Assembly (NCBI RefSeq): GCF_002434265.1
Contig: NZ_DJJS01000006.1
Coordinates: forward strand, 434,001-498,000
Reading direction: 5' to 3'
DNA: 64,000 nt
Source: Pseudomonas sp. UBA6562
GTDB lineage: Bacteria > Pseudomonadota > Gammaproteobacteria > Pseudomonadales > Pseudomonadaceae
The notes under the pieces were generated by a model that worked only from the letters and a program-made list of their open reading frames with translations, searched no databases and was not told the origin of the DNA. This document shows, piece by piece, positions 17,177 to 27,624 of this stretch (the stretch's first letter is position 1; each line of letters begins with the position of its first letter). The position numbers and the translations under genes are program-made.

Positions 17177-19125
17177 CAATGCACCTCCGCAGGTTCGCGT
17201 TTGGCCGCTTGCGGCTTGGCCGCGGCGGCAGGTTCTTCCAGCAGCACGTCGGCCACCAGCTCCGCCAGGTCCTTGATCAGGGGGCGTGGCTCGACCACCC
17301 CTTCGAGCATGGCCGTGCACTGCGGGCAACCCACGGCGACCACTTCGGCTTCGGTGCTGCGGATGTCGTCCATGCGCATGTCGGGAATCCGCTGCTTGCC
17401 GGGGATGTCGGTGATCGGCGCGCCGCCGCCACCGCCGCAGCAGCGCGAGCGGAAGCCCGAACGCTCCATCTCGCGCACTTCGATGCCCAGCGCTCTGAGC
17501 ACCTCGCGCGGGGCTTCGTACTCGCCGTTGTAGCGGCCCAGGTAGCACGGATCGTGATAGGTGACGCTGCCACCCTTGTGCTGGCCGAGGTTGAGCTTGT
17601 TCTGCGCGATCAGTTCGGCGATGTAGGTGCTGTGGTGCTGTACCTGGTACTCGCCGCCCAGCGCGCCGTATTCGTTCTTCAGCACGTGGAAGCTGTGCGG
17701 GTCGCAGGTGACGATACGCTTGAAGCGGTACTTGTCCAGGGTCTGGATGTTGCGCTTGGCCAGCAGCTGGAACGTGGCTTCGTCGCCCAGGCGGCGGGCC
17801 ACGTCGCCACTGTCGCGCTCCTCCAGGCCGAGTACGGCGAAGTCCACGCCCGAGGCCTTGAGCACCTTGACGAAGGCGCGCAGGGTGCGCTGGTTGCGCA
17901 TGTCGAAGGCGCCGTCGCCGACCCAAAACAGCACCTCGGTGCTCTGCACGTCGGCCAGCAGCGTCAGGTTGAGATCGGCCGCCCAGTTCATCCGCCCACC
18001 GGGGTTGAAACCGCCGGGGTTGTCGGTGGCGATCAGATTGTCCAGCACCTCGGCGCCCTTGTTCGGCGTGGCGCCTTTTTCCAGGGTCAGGTGGCGGCGC
18101 ATGTCGACGATGGCATCGACGTGCTCGATCATCATCGGGCATTCCTCGACACAGGCGCGGCAAGTGGTACACGACCACAGCGTTTCGGCATCGACCAGGC
18201 CGTTGACGATCGGCTGGTGCGGGTGGCCGCCGTGCTCGCCGATGGGTTTGCCCGGATACGGGCTGCCAGCGAACTTCGCGTCGGTGCCGCCGGCCAGGCC
18301 CACGACCATGTCCTGGATGAGTTTTTTCGGGTTCAGCGGCTGGCCGGCGGCGAAGGCCGGACACATGGCCTCGCACTTGCCGCACTGCACGCAGGCGTCG
18401 AAGCCCAGCAGTTGGTTCCAGGTGAAATCGGCCGGTTTTTCCACACCCAGGAGCGCGTTCGGGTCTTCCAGGTCGAGCGGCTTCAGACCGGTCGAACGGC
18501 CACCGCCGAAGCGCTCGCTACGGCGGTGCCAGGCCAGGTGCAGGGCACCGGCGAAGGCATGCTTCATCGGCCCGCCCCAGGTCATGCCGAAGAACAGTTC
18601 CGACACGCCCCACAGCACGCCCAGGCCGAGCACGGCGACCATGATCCAGCCGCCGGTGTTGGCCGGCAGGATGCCCGCGACCGGCAGCGTGGCGATGAAG
18701 AAGCTCGCGGCGAACACCAGCAGGCTCTTCGGCAGGCGCATCCACGGGCCTTTGGACAGGCGCGCGGGCGGGTCGATGCGGCGGCGGTAGACGAAGACGG
18801 CACCGGTGAACATGACAAGCGTGGCCACCAGCAGCGCGTAGCCGAGGATCCTGCTCTGCAGGCCGAAGCCATGCACCAGGATCGCCAACGCCGCCGAGAG
18901 CACGAAGCCGCCGGCGGTGGCGACGTGGGTGTTGGAGATGTACTTGTCGCGCCCGACCACATGGTGCAGGTCGACCAAGTAGCGGCGCGGCATGGCCAGC
19001 AGGCCGCCGATCAGGTTGACCGGCGAAGGCCTGCCGCGGCGCCACATGCGCACCCGGCGCACGGCGCCGAGCACGGCCAGGGCGAGCGCCGCGAACAGCA
19101 GGATGGGTATCAGGGTATTCAACAT
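17176..19125 (-). CDS. dgcB: DgcB, membrane Fe-S protein for dimethylglycine demethylation
   Basis: 649 aa. N-terminal membrane part of about five helices (start LNTLIPILLFAALALAVLGA), then two 4Fe-4S motifs (CVQCGKCEAMCP, CTTCRACVEECP) and an HdrD-type C-terminus with CCG domains (RCCGGGGGAPI; GCPQCTAML). It probably accepts electrons from DgcA/Etf and passes them to quinone. Start at the ATG at 19125 with GGGAGGC upstream. Separated from dgcA by a 278-bp spacer holding inverted REP elements. Confidence 0.93.
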   Translation of the reverse strand: MLNTLIPILLFAALALAVLGAVRRVRMWRRGRPSPVNLIGGLLAMPRRYLVDLHHVVGRDKYISNTHVATAGGFVLSAALAILVHGFGLQSRILGYALLVATLVMFTGAVFVYRRRIDPPARLSKGPWMRLPKSLLVFAASFFIATLPVAGILPANTGGWIMVAVLGLGVLWGVSELFFGMTWGGPMKHAFAGALHLAWHRRSERFGGGRSTGLKPLDLEDPNALLGVEKPADFTWNQLLGFDACVQCGKCEAMCPAFAAGQPLNPKKLIQDMVVGLAGGTDAKFAGSPYPGKPIGEHGGHPHQPIVNGLVDAETLWSCTTCRACVEECPMMIEHVDAIVDMRRHLTLEKGATPNKGAEVLDNLIATDNPGGFNPGGRMNWAADLNLTLLADVQSTEVLFWVGDGAFDMRNQRTLRAFVKVLKASGVDFAVLGLEERDSGDVARRLGDEATFQLLAKRNIQTLDKYRFKRIVTCDPHSFHVLKNEYGALGGEYQVQHHSTYIAELIAQNKLNLGQHKGGSVTYHDPCYLGRYNGEYEAPREVLRALGIEVREMERSGFRSRCCGGGGGAPITDIPGKQRIPDMRMDDIRSTEAEVVAVGCPQCTAMLEGVVEPRPLIKDLAELVADVLLEEPAAAAKPQAAKREPAEVH

Positions 19126-19180
19126 GGGAGGCTCCCACAACAGCTGGATTCTTGCGCCGCTATCAAGCGCGGCGCGGACC

Positions 19181-19270
19181 CTGTGGGAGCGGCTTGAGCC
19201 GCGAAAGCGCCAGATCAGACAACACCGTTTTCAGTGCTGACGCCTTCGCGGCTCAAGCCGCTCCTACAGG
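19181..19270. repeat. Inverted REP pair between dgcA and dgcB
   Basis: Copy one (CTGTGGGAGCGGCTTGAGCC GCGAAAGCG) at 19181-19208 and an inverted copy (CGCCTTCGCGGCTCAAGCCG CTCCTACAGG) at 19241-19270. This is a bacterial-interspersed-mosaic-like pair able to form a long hairpin within the dgc transcript. Confidence 0.8.
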
Positions 19271-19403
19271 GGGCCAGTCCCGCCAATGATGGCGGCGTTC
19301 ATGCAGGTCCATACGGGAACCAGCCCACCTGGGAAGGCGGTGCTCGTGCGGGTTTCCATAAGGGCCAGGGCCGCCAGCGACGGCGGCTTTCGAGCAGGCC
19401 CGA

Positions 19404-21464
19404 TCAGAAGTCCTTGCACAGGCGCAGCGCGTCGTAGATCGCCGCATGCACGTTACGCTGGGCCACGCAGTCGCCGATGCGATACAGCAGGTAGCCCTCG
19501 CCCGGCTGGCTGAGGATCGGCTGCGGCTGGATCGCGAACAGGGCTTCGACGTCGATCTGGCCCTTGTTGCGCGAACCTTCCTTGAGCGCGTAGTACAACT
19601 GCTCGTCGGGACGCACGCCGTTCTCGATCACCACCTGGTCCACCACCCGCTCCTCGCGGGCGCCGGTGTACTCGTTCTCCAGTACTGCCACCAGCTTGTC
19701 GCCCTCGCGGTAGACCTTTTCCAGCATCATGTCGCCGGTCATGATCACTTCCTTGGGGTACATGCTGCGGTAGTAGGTCGGGAAGGTCGTACCGCCCATG
19801 GCCACGCCCGGCTTGATGTCGTCGGTGACGATCTCGACCTGGCTGCCCTTGTCGGCGATGAAGTCGGCCACCGACATGCCGGTGAACTCGCAGATGGTGT
19901 CGTAGACCAGCACGTTCTTGCCCGGCGCGACCTTGCCGTCGAGCACGTCCCAGCTGCTCACCACCAAGCCTTCGGCGGCGCCCCAGTGCTCGTTCTGCTC
20001 GACGAACGGATGGCCGCCGTTGGCCAGCACGATGATGTCCGGGCGCAGGTCCTGGATGGTCGCCACGTCGGCGGCCGTGCCCAGGCGCAGGTCGATCTTC
20101 AGGCGGGCGAACTCTAGCTGGTACCAGCGGGTGATGCCGGCGATCTGGTCGCGCTGCGGTGCTTTCGAGGCGGTGATGATCTGCCCGCCGATCTGTTCCT
20201 TCTTCTCGAACACGGTCACGTCGTGGCCGCGCTCGGCCGCCACACGGGCGGCTTCCATGCCGGCAGGGCCGCAACCGACCACCACCACCTTGCGCTTGGC
20301 GCCGGTGCTCTTCTCGATGATGTGCGGCACGCCCAGGTATTCACGGGAGGTCGCGGCGTTCTGGATGCACAGCACGTCCAGACCCTGGTACTGACGGTCG
20401 ATGCAGTAGTTGGCACCGACACACTGCTTGATCTGGTCCACCTGGCCCATCTTGATCTTGGCGATCAGGTGCGGGTCGGCCATGTGCGCGCGGGTCATGC
20501 CGACCATGTCGACGTAGCCGCCTTCGAGGATGCGCTGGGCCTGGTTCGGGTCCTTGATGTTCTGCGCGTGCAGCACCGGAACCTTGACCACTTCCTTGAT
20601 GCCGGCCGCCAGGTGCAGGAACGGCTCCGGCGGGTAGCTCATGTTGGGGATGACGTTGGCCAGGGTGTTGTGGGTGTCGCAACCCGAGCCGATCACGCCG
20701 AAGAAGTCGACCATGCCGGTGGCGTCGTAATACGCGGCGATCTGCTTCATGTCTTCGTGGCTGAGGCCGTCGGGGTGGAACTCGTCACCGCAGATGCGCA
20801 TGCCCACGCAGAAGTCGTCGCCGACCTCGGCACGTACGGCCTTGAGCACTTCCATGCCGAACTTCATGCGGCCTTCGAAGCTGCCGCCCCACTCGTCGGT
20901 GCGCTTGTTGACCCGCGGGCTCCAGAACTGGTCGATCATGTGCTGGTGCACGGCCGACAGTTCGACGCCGTCCAGGCCGCCTTCCTTGGCCCGGCGCGCG
21001 GCCTGGGCGTAGTTGCCGATCACCCGCCAGATCTCTTCCGGCTCGATGGTCTTGCAGGTGGCACGGTGCACCGGCTCGCGCACGCCGGAGGGCGACATCA
21101 GGGTCGGCCAGTTGAAGCCGTCCCAGCGCGAGCGACGGCCCATGTGGGTAATCTGGATCATGATCTTGGCGCCATGCTTGTGCATGGCGTCGGCGAGGTT
21201 CTGGAAGTGCGGGATGATGCGGTCGGTCGAGAGGTTGACCGAGGCCCACCATTCCTGCGGGCTGTCGATGGCCACGACGGACGAGCCGCCGCAGATCGCC
21301 ATGCCGATGCCGCCCTTGGCCTTCTCTTCGTAATACTTGACGTAACGGTCGGTGGTCATCCCGCCGTCGGTGGCGTACACCTCGGCGTGGGCGGTGCTGA
21401 GCACGCGGTTACGGATGGTCAGTTTGCCGATCTGGATCGGCTGGAACATTGCTTCGAAGGCCAT
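19404..21464 (-). CDS. dgcA: Dimethylglycine demethylase DgcA
   Basis: 686 aa, Old Yellow Enzyme-like FMN TIM barrel (FQPIQIGKLTIRNRV; HQHMIDQFWSPRVNKRTDEW) followed by a cysteine cluster for 4Fe-4S (CVGANYCIDRQY...LCIQNAA) and a C-terminal Rossmann domain (VVVVGCGPAGMEAARV). It converts dimethylglycine to sarcosine. Architecture matches the trimethylamine dehydrogenase/2,4-dienoyl-CoA reductase family; substrate is assigned from context and the known P. aeruginosa locus. Confidence 0.94.
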   Translation of the reverse strand: MAFEAMFQPIQIGKLTIRNRVLSTAHAEVYATDGGMTTDRYVKYYEEKAKGGIGMAICGGSSVVAIDSPQEWWASVNLSTDRIIPHFQNLADAMHKHGAKIMIQITHMGRRSRWDGFNWPTLMSPSGVREPVHRATCKTIEPEEIWRVIGNYAQAARRAKEGGLDGVELSAVHQHMIDQFWSPRVNKRTDEWGGSFEGRMKFGMEVLKAVRAEVGDDFCVGMRICGDEFHPDGLSHEDMKQIAAYYDATGMVDFFGVIGSGCDTHNTLANVIPNMSYPPEPFLHLAAGIKEVVKVPVLHAQNIKDPNQAQRILEGGYVDMVGMTRAHMADPHLIAKIKMGQVDQIKQCVGANYCIDRQYQGLDVLCIQNAATSREYLGVPHIIEKSTGAKRKVVVVGCGPAGMEAARVAAERGHDVTVFEKKEQIGGQIITASKAPQRDQIAGITRWYQLEFARLKIDLRLGTAADVATIQDLRPDIIVLANGGHPFVEQNEHWGAAEGLVVSSWDVLDGKVAPGKNVLVYDTICEFTGMSVADFIADKGSQVEIVTDDIKPGVAMGGTTFPTYYRSMYPKEVIMTGDMMLEKVYREGDKLVAVLENEYTGAREERVVDQVVIENGVRPDEQLYYALKEGSRNKGQIDVEALFAIQPQPILSQPGEGYLLYRIGDCVAQRNVHAAIYDALRLCKDF

Positions 21465-21479
21465 GACGGTTTCTCCGGC

Positions 21480-22010
21480 TTACAACGGCTTTGTAACGAA
21501 CAGGCCATCTTCGTGGCCTTCTTCGGATCCGCCATAGACCTGTTCGGCCACGGTGCGGATGTTGCTGCCACGGGCAGCGAGGATCTGGTCCATGGCGCCG
21601 GCGAACCAGCCGGTGAACATGTAGTCGACCTGGCGGCCGCACTTGCCGTACACGTACACGAACGCCGAGTGCTTGAGCTTGACTTCGCAGGTGCCTTTGT
21701 CGAGGTCGATGGACTGGATCTCGAACAGGCCCCAACCGCGCTGGCTCAAACGCTTCATGTAGTGCTCGAACACCGCCTCGCCTTCCAGGCCGTGGCATTC
21801 GGCTTCTTTCTCGCACCAGTGCCAGGCGGACTTGTAGCCGGCCTTGTAGAGGATTTCGGCGTACTTCTCGGCGCCCAGGACTTCTTCGATGCCCATGTGG
21901 TTGTTGACGAAGAAATGCCGCGGCACGTACAGCATCGGCAAGGCGTCGCTGGTCCAGACACCGGTCTCGCTGTCGACTTCGATTGGCAATTGCGGGGCGA
22001 TCTTGGCCAT
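21480..22010 (-). CDS. DUF5943 protein, conserved in the dgc operon
   Basis: 176-aa soluble protein (PMLYVPRHFFVNNHMG, YKAGYKSAWHWCEKEAEC, GWFAGAMDQILAARG), resembling the V4R/4-vinyl-reductase-like fold. It lies 15 bp upstream of dgcA and is conserved there in pseudomonads. Two close cysteines and a Cys-Gly pair (YGKCGRQ) could bind metal or a cofactor. Biochemical role unknown. Confidence 0.85.
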   Translation of the reverse strand: MAKIAPQLPIEVDSETGVWTSDALPMLYVPRHFFVNNHMGIEEVLGAEKYAEILYKAGYKSAWHWCEKEAECHGLEGEAVFEHYMKRLSQRGWGLFEIQSIDLDKGTCEVKLKHSAFVYVYGKCGRQVDYMFTGWFAGAMDQILAARGSNIRTVAEQVYGGSEEGHEDGLFVTKPL

Positions 22011-22145
22011 GGAAACTCAACTCCAGAAATTTTTATTGGGAGGCAAAAGCCGCAGTGGCTCTTGTTTCGAATCGTTGTCGGGGAGGGTTCGGAGGGGGAT
22101 GTCGAGGTGGCTGGATCGGGGCCGCTGCGCAGCCCCGGAGGTGCC

Positions 22146-23123
<978 letters not shown>

Positions 23124-23409
23124 CAGGCTGTCCCCTTTTATCGAATGTTGGCGCCAAGGCTTGTGCCGGCGCTTTGGGGGCAGCATATGCCTGTCACTTG
23201 CGACGCCCCGATACAAAAACGACAGGGGGTTTGCCGAAAGCGTCAAGGCCCGACGAAGAGCGCTCTGGCGCGGGCTGCGGCGATGAGAGCCAGTCTCGAT
23301 AACGCCGCCGGAGGTCGTTTTCGATGAAGATTGGCCGCGCCGTCTACCGGCCTTGCCGACCCTCTGCGAGAATCGTCCGACCGCTCACCGATGGACCTGG
23401 AGAAACCCG
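23124..23409. promoter_or_regulatory. Divergent region, dgc cluster versus DUF1311 gene
   Basis: 286 bp. TGCGACG at 23199-23205 and AACGACA at 23218-23224 form a degenerate direct repeat of 19-bp period about 75-100 bp before the dipeptidase start, similar to the sites before gbcA and cbcX. CCTGTC...GACAGG (about 23190-23226) also makes a 6-bp dyad. Candidate regulator site, low certainty. Confidence 0.35.
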
Positions 23410-23811
23410 ATGAAAGCGATGGCATGGCTGGTCCTGATGGGCGTGATGATGGGTGCCCAGGCCGGCGAGGAAGACAGCACGCCGTGCGACACCGTCGACA
23501 CCGAGCAGCAGGCCCAGGCCTGCGCCGCCTTCAACCGGCAGACAGCCGAGCGTGAATTGAAGGCGGCGTTCGACGAGTTGCTCGCACGCGTCGACGAGCA
23601 GGCTGCCGGGCAAACCGCGCAGGCCCATGAGCTGACCGCCCGCCTGCAAGCGGCGCAGACCTTGTGGACACAACTGCGCGACGCCGACTGCAAGGTCGAG
23701 ACCTACGCCGAGAAGCCGGGCAGCAAGGCCTTCGAAGCGGCGTGGAACACCTGCCTGGCGCAGCGCAGCGACGACCGTTCCGAATATTTGCAGTCGCTGG
23801 TTCAGCAGTGA
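23410..23811 (+). CDS. Secreted LprI-like (DUF1311) protein
   Basis: 133 aa with a short signal peptide (MKAMAWLVLMGVMMGAQAG) and a DUF1311/lysozyme-inhibitor-LprI-type helical domain: TPCDTVDTEQQAQACAAFN near the N-terminus, Asp-Cys-Lys (DADCKVETYA) and a C-terminal Cys (WNTCLAQR), consistent with two disulphides. Start at the ATG at 23410; the upstream in-frame residues are promoter. Periplasmic; function in this context unknown. Confidence 0.8.
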   Translation: MKAMAWLVLMGVMMGAQAGEEDSTPCDTVDTEQQAQACAAFNRQTAERELKAAFDELLARVDEQAAGQTAQAHELTARLQAAQTLWTQLRDADCKVETYAEKPGSKAFEAAWNTCLAQRSDDRSEYLQSLVQQ

Positions 23812-23888
23812 GATAGCCTGCGCAGCAGTGTCAATGGCTGCGATCGCTTTCCGTCAGGTGCTTGGCGGTGCCCGAGACAGGGCCGCGC

Positions 23889-23934
23889 TGCCGCGCATCG
23901 CGGCTGGATCGGAATGCCGAACCACCGCTCCTAT
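23889..23934. repeat. Degenerate REP element
   Basis: GCCGCGCATCGCGGCTGGATCGGAATGCCG...CCGCTCCTATA follows the REP pattern seen elsewhere (ATCGCGG...CCGCTCCTA). It lies between the convergent DUF1311 and cdhR genes. Confidence 0.5.
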
Positions 23935-24099
23935 ACGACGGTCGCCTGAGACGATTGCCTATAACTCCAAAATTGCTCATGGGGCGCCTGTCGGAATAGC
24001 CGACTCGCGCTTCGATCAGCCGCGGCGGGCAACGATGTCGCCCTGGCCCAGCAACTCACTACCCCTCGATTACCACCCCAGCGCCCCTTTCTCCACCCG

Positions 24100-25038
24100 T
24101 CACTCACCCCGCCGTGCTTCGCGCGGGCAATGGCCGAAGCGCCGTTTATAGCAGCGGGTGAAATACGACCCCAGCTCGAACCCGCACGCCAAGCCCACCT
24201 GGGTCACGCTCAAGTCGCTCTGGCGCAGCAGCTGCCGCGCCTTGTCCAGGCGTAGCGCCAGATAGAAGCCGCTCGGGGTCTGCGCCAAGTGCAGGCGGAA
24301 CAGGCGTTCGAGCTGACGCCGGGTGACACCCGCCGCCTGGGCCAGGGCCAAGGTGTCGAGCGGCGTTTCCAGATGTTTTTCCATGGCGCCGATGGCCTGC
24401 ACCAGCTTCTTGTTGCGCAGGCCATAGCGCACGGCGATCTCCATGCGCTGGTGGTCTTGTCGGGGGCGGATGCGCCCCAGCACGAACTGCTCCGACACCT
24501 GTACCGCCAGCTCGCTGCCGTGGGCCTGGGCGATCAGGTCGAGCATCAGGTCGATGGACGCCGTACCGCCGGCACAGGTGATGCGCCGGCGGTCGATTTC
24601 GAACAGTTCCTGGGTGGCTTGCGTGGTGGGATAGCGTTCGCGGAAAGCCTCCAGCGCTTCCCAGTGCACCGTGGCCCGATAACCGTCCAGCAACCCGGCT
24701 TCGGCAAGCACCATCGCGCCGGTGTCGATACCACCCAACGTCACCCCGGCGTGCTCGCGCTTGCGCAAGGCGTGCTGCAACGCCGGACCGAAACTGCGCA
24801 GCGGCTCGAAGCCGGCCACCACCAATAGCAGACGCCCGGCTTCGCCTTCCTCCAAGGCTTGGTCGGCATTCACCGACATGCCGTTGCTGGCCTGCACGGC
24901 GCTACCGTCCAGGCTCAGCACACGCCAGCGGTACAGATCCTGGCGAAAGCGATTGGCCACGCGCAGCGGTTCGATGGCGCTGATGAAGCCCATGGCCGAG
25001 AAGCCCGGCAATAGCAGCAAGTCGATGGTGTCGGGCAT
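24100..25038 (-). CDS. cdhR: Carnitine-responsive AraC-family regulator CdhR
   Basis: 312 aa: N-terminal DJ-1/GATase1-like domain (IDLLLLPGFSAMGFISAIEP; GVTLGGIDTGAMVLAEAGLL) and C-terminal AraC double HTH (LDTLALAQAAGVTRRQLERL; VTQVGLACGFELGSYFTRCY). In P. aeruginosa CdhR activates the carnitine operon; here it is divergent from caiX across a 353-bp region containing a 98-bp tandem repeat. ATG at 25038 chosen because homology begins MPDTIDLLLLPG. Confidence 0.92.
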   Translation of the reverse strand: MPDTIDLLLLPGFSAMGFISAIEPLRVANRFRQDLYRWRVLSLDGSAVQASNGMSVNADQALEEGEAGRLLLVVAGFEPLRSFGPALQHALRKREHAGVTLGGIDTGAMVLAEAGLLDGYRATVHWEALEAFRERYPTTQATQELFEIDRRRITCAGGTASIDLMLDLIAQAHGSELAVQVSEQFVLGRIRPRQDHQRMEIAVRYGLRNKKLVQAIGAMEKHLETPLDTLALAQAAGVTRRQLERLFRLHLAQTPSGFYLALRLDKARQLLRQSDLSVTQVGLACGFELGSYFTRCYKRRFGHCPREARRGE

Positions 25039-25391
25039 CTCGGCCTCTGGGGTGTGTCGATGGAGGGGCGCCGCCGCGCGTTGGAATCCCTGGCCACGTT
25101 TGTAAGGGCCGTGCGCTGCCGTAGCGCCGCTGCGTTCGAAGAGCCCTTCGGGCGACATCGAGAACGCAGGTAGCCGCTACGGTGCAAATCCTGGTCGCCA
25201 GCGAGCGCTCGCCCGGCGCCCTGCCAGCGTAGTCCGAAGACCCATCCGGGCGACACCTAAAACGCAAGTGGTCGCCACAGTGCAAATCCTCGTCGCCAAC
25301 GTGCGCTTGCCCGGCGAGTCGCCAGCGTAGCGTGTATTCACGGTCCGTAGAGACCGGCCGCACAAAAATGCCCTGCCGATGGAGAGCCACC
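25039..25391. promoter_or_regulatory. cdhR/caiX divergent control region
   Basis: 353 bp with no gene. It is largely made of two copies of an imperfect ~98-bp repeat. As the only space between the regulator and its target operon it must hold the CdhR and probably GbdR sites; individual sites are not resolved. Confidence 0.55.
25150..25330. repeat. 98-bp imperfect tandem repeat
   Basis: Copy 1 (25150-25232) and copy 2 (25248-25330) align over about 83 bp with period 98: GGGCGACA, AACGCA, TGCAAATCCT and GCCAGCGTAG are shared in order, and CCGAAGA/CGAAGAG with CCC..CGGGCGACA precedes each. The copies have diverged moderately. Possibly duplicated operator DNA. Confidence 0.8.
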
Positions 25392-26318
25392 ATGCACCGC
25401 TCGATCCGCCGCCTTTCGCTACCCTTCGCCCTGGCCAGCCTGCTGTCCGCCCCGCTGTACGCCGCCGAGCCCGCCGTCTGCAAGGACGTGCGCCTGGGCG
25501 TGGTCAACTGGACCGACGTCATCGCCACCAGCGCCATGGCCCAGGTGCTGCTCGACGACCTGGGCTACCGCACCAAGCAGACCAGCGCTTCGCAACAGAT
25601 CATCTTCGCCGGCATCCGCGACCAGCGCCTGGACCTGTTCCTGGGCTACTGGAACCCGATCATGACCAAGACCATCACGCCCTTCGTCGATGCCGGCCAG
25701 GTGAAGGTGCTCGACAAACCCAACCTCGACGATGCCCGCGCCACCCTCGCCGTGCCGCAGTACCTGGCCGACAAGGGCCTGAAGCGCTTCGCCGACATCC
25801 AGAAGTTCAAGCAGGAGCTGGGCGGCAAGCTCTACGGCATCGAGCCAGGCTCGGGGGCCAACACGCAGATCAAGGCGATGATCGACAAGGACCAGTTCGG
25901 CCTGGGCGGCTTCACCCTGGTCGAGTCCAGCGAGGCCGGCATGCTCGCGGCAGTGGACCGTGCGATTCGGCGCCAGGAGGCGGTGGTGTTCTTCGGCTGG
26001 AAGCCGCACCCGATGAACGTCAACGTCAAGGGCGGCATGGTCTACCTGGCCGACAGCGAAGGCGCCATGGGGCCTGACGAGGGCCGCGCCACGGTGTGGA
26101 CCGTCACCGCGCCGGACTACGCCGAGCGCTGCCCCAACGCCTACCGCCTGCTGAGCAACCTGACCTTCAGCGCCGAAGACGAGAGCCGCATGATGCAGCC
26201 GCTGCTCGACCGCAAGAACGCGCTCGACTCGGCCCGCCAGTGGCTCAAGGACCACCCGCAGGACAAGACCCGCTGGCTAGAAGGCGTCACCACCTTCGAC
26301 GGCAAACCGGCGCTGTAG
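25392..26318 (+). CDS. caiX: Carnitine-binding periplasmic protein CaiX
   Basis: 308-aa OpuAC/ProX-type substrate-binding protein with a signal peptide (PFALASLLSAPLYAAEP). Family features: VCKDVRLGVVNWTDV, FLGYWNP, YGIEPGSGANTQIK, VFFGWKPHPMN, with aromatic residues that typically box a quaternary ammonium group. It delivers carnitine to the Cbc core transporter (CbcWV), encoded 8 kb downstream. First gene of the caiX-cdhCAB operon. Confidence 0.93.
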   Translation: MHRSIRRLSLPFALASLLSAPLYAAEPAVCKDVRLGVVNWTDVIATSAMAQVLLDDLGYRTKQTSASQQIIFAGIRDQRLDLFLGYWNPIMTKTITPFVDAGQVKVLDKPNLDDARATLAVPQYLADKGLKRFADIQKFKQELGGKLYGIEPGSGANTQIKAMIDKDQFGLGGFTLVESSEAGMLAAVDRAIRRQEAVVFFGWKPHPMNVNVKGGMVYLADSEGAMGPDEGRATVWTVTAPDYAERCPNAYRLLSNLTFSAEDESRMMQPLLDRKNALDSARQWLKDHPQDKTRWLEGVTTFDGKPAL

Positions 26319-26638
26319 CTCGCCGCTCCCGGGATCGCACCCAACAGCCAGCAACGCCCCACCTGTGGGAGCGGCTTTAGCCGCGATGGCCGGCAACGCC
26401 GGCCCAGTTCAAGCAGTGCATTTCTTCAGATGGATCGCAGTGGTCGAGGGGGCCGGCGTTGCCGGCCATCGCGGCCAATCGGAGCGCCGAACCGGCCGCT
26501 CCTACAAGGTTTTGAGGTACGTCACCGATGGCAGATTGAAACCCACAGCCGCACTACGGCCACCTTCGGCAACGCACCCGAACGAACCACGACCACCTTC
26601 CCCGGACACGCGCCCGACCGCGCCAAGGAACCCGCCCC
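26319..26638. repeat. caiX-cdhC spacer with inverted REP pair
   Basis: 320 bp without a gene. A REP (CTGTGGGAGCGGCTTTAGCC...) at 26362-26402 and an inverted, longer copy (GGCCGGCGTTGCCGGCCATC...CCGGCCGCTCCTACAAGG) at 26451-26510 face each other. The pair may insulate caiX from cdhCAB at the mRNA level. Confidence 0.8.
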
Positions 26639-27523
26639 ATGAACCACGACATCATCATCACCTGCGCCCTCACCGGCGCTGGCGACACCGCGAGCAAGAG
26701 CCACCTGGTGCCCGTCACTCCGCAACAGATCGCCGCCGCCGCCGTGGAAGCGGCCAAGGCCGGCGCCACCGTGGTGCACTGCCACGTGCGTGACCCGCAC
26801 ACCGGCCGCTTCAGCCGCGACGTGGCGCTGTACCGCGAGGTCATGGAACGCATCCGCGAAGCCGACGTGGACATCATCGTCAACCTTACCGCCGGCATGG
26901 GTGGCGATCTGGAAATCGGCCCGGGCGAATCGCCCATGGACTTCGGCAGCGGCACCGACCTGATCGGCCCGCTGGAGCGCCTGGCCCATGTGGAGGCGCT
27001 GCTGCCGGACATCTGCACCCTCGACTGCGGCACCCTCAACTTCGGCGACGGCAACTCGATCTACGTCTCCACCCCCGCGCAGCTGCGCGCCGGCGCCAAG
27101 CGGATCACGGAATTGGGGGTCAAGGCCGAGCTGGAGATCTTCGACACCGGCCACCTGTGGTTCGCCAAGCAGATGATCAAGGAAGGCCTGCTCGACGACC
27201 CGCTGTTCCAGCTGTGCCTGGGCATCCCCTGGGGCGCGCCGGCCGACACCGCGACCATGAAGGCGATGGTCGACAACCTGCCGGCCGGCGCCACCTGGGC
27301 AGGCTTCGGCATCGGCCGCATGCAGATGCCGATGGCGGCCCAGGCCGTGCTGCTCGGCGGCAACGTGCGGGTGGGTTTGGAAGACAACCTGTACCTGGAC
27401 CGCGGCGTATTGGCCAGCAACGGCCAGCTGGTCGAGCGCGCCGTAGAGATCGTCTCGCGCCTGGGCGCCCGCGTGCTCAGCCCTGCCGAAGGCCGGGAAA
27501 AGATGCGCCTCAAGCGCCGCTGA
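26639..27523 (+). CDS. cdhC: Dehydrocarnitine cleavage enzyme CdhC (BKACE family)
   Basis: 294-aa beta-keto acid cleavage enzyme (DUF849). It condenses 3-dehydrocarnitine with acetyl-CoA to give betainyl-CoA and acetoacetate. Zn ligands are in VVHCHVRDPHTG, with ITCALTGAGDTASKS at the N-terminus and an Arg/Glu-rich C-terminus (LSPAEGREKMRLKRR). Substrate from operon context with cdhA and cdhB. Confidence 0.93.
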   Translation: MNHDIIITCALTGAGDTASKSHLVPVTPQQIAAAAVEAAKAGATVVHCHVRDPHTGRFSRDVALYREVMERIREADVDIIVNLTAGMGGDLEIGPGESPMDFGSGTDLIGPLERLAHVEALLPDICTLDCGTLNFGDGNSIYVSTPAQLRAGAKRITELGVKAELEIFDTGHLWFAKQMIKEGLLDDPLFQLCLGIPWGAPADTATMKAMVDNLPAGATWAGFGIGRMQMPMAAQAVLLGGNVRVGLEDNLYLDRGVLASNGQLVERAVEIVSRLGARVLSPAEGREKMRLKRR

Positions 27524-27624
27524 ACGCTACTCGCCCCCATTGACCGACGAACCTGCCGCACGAGCGGGCCTGCGCCCGTTCGGCCAGCGCTCGTCCCTGC
27601 TACCGCTTCGCTAGAGGATTCGCC

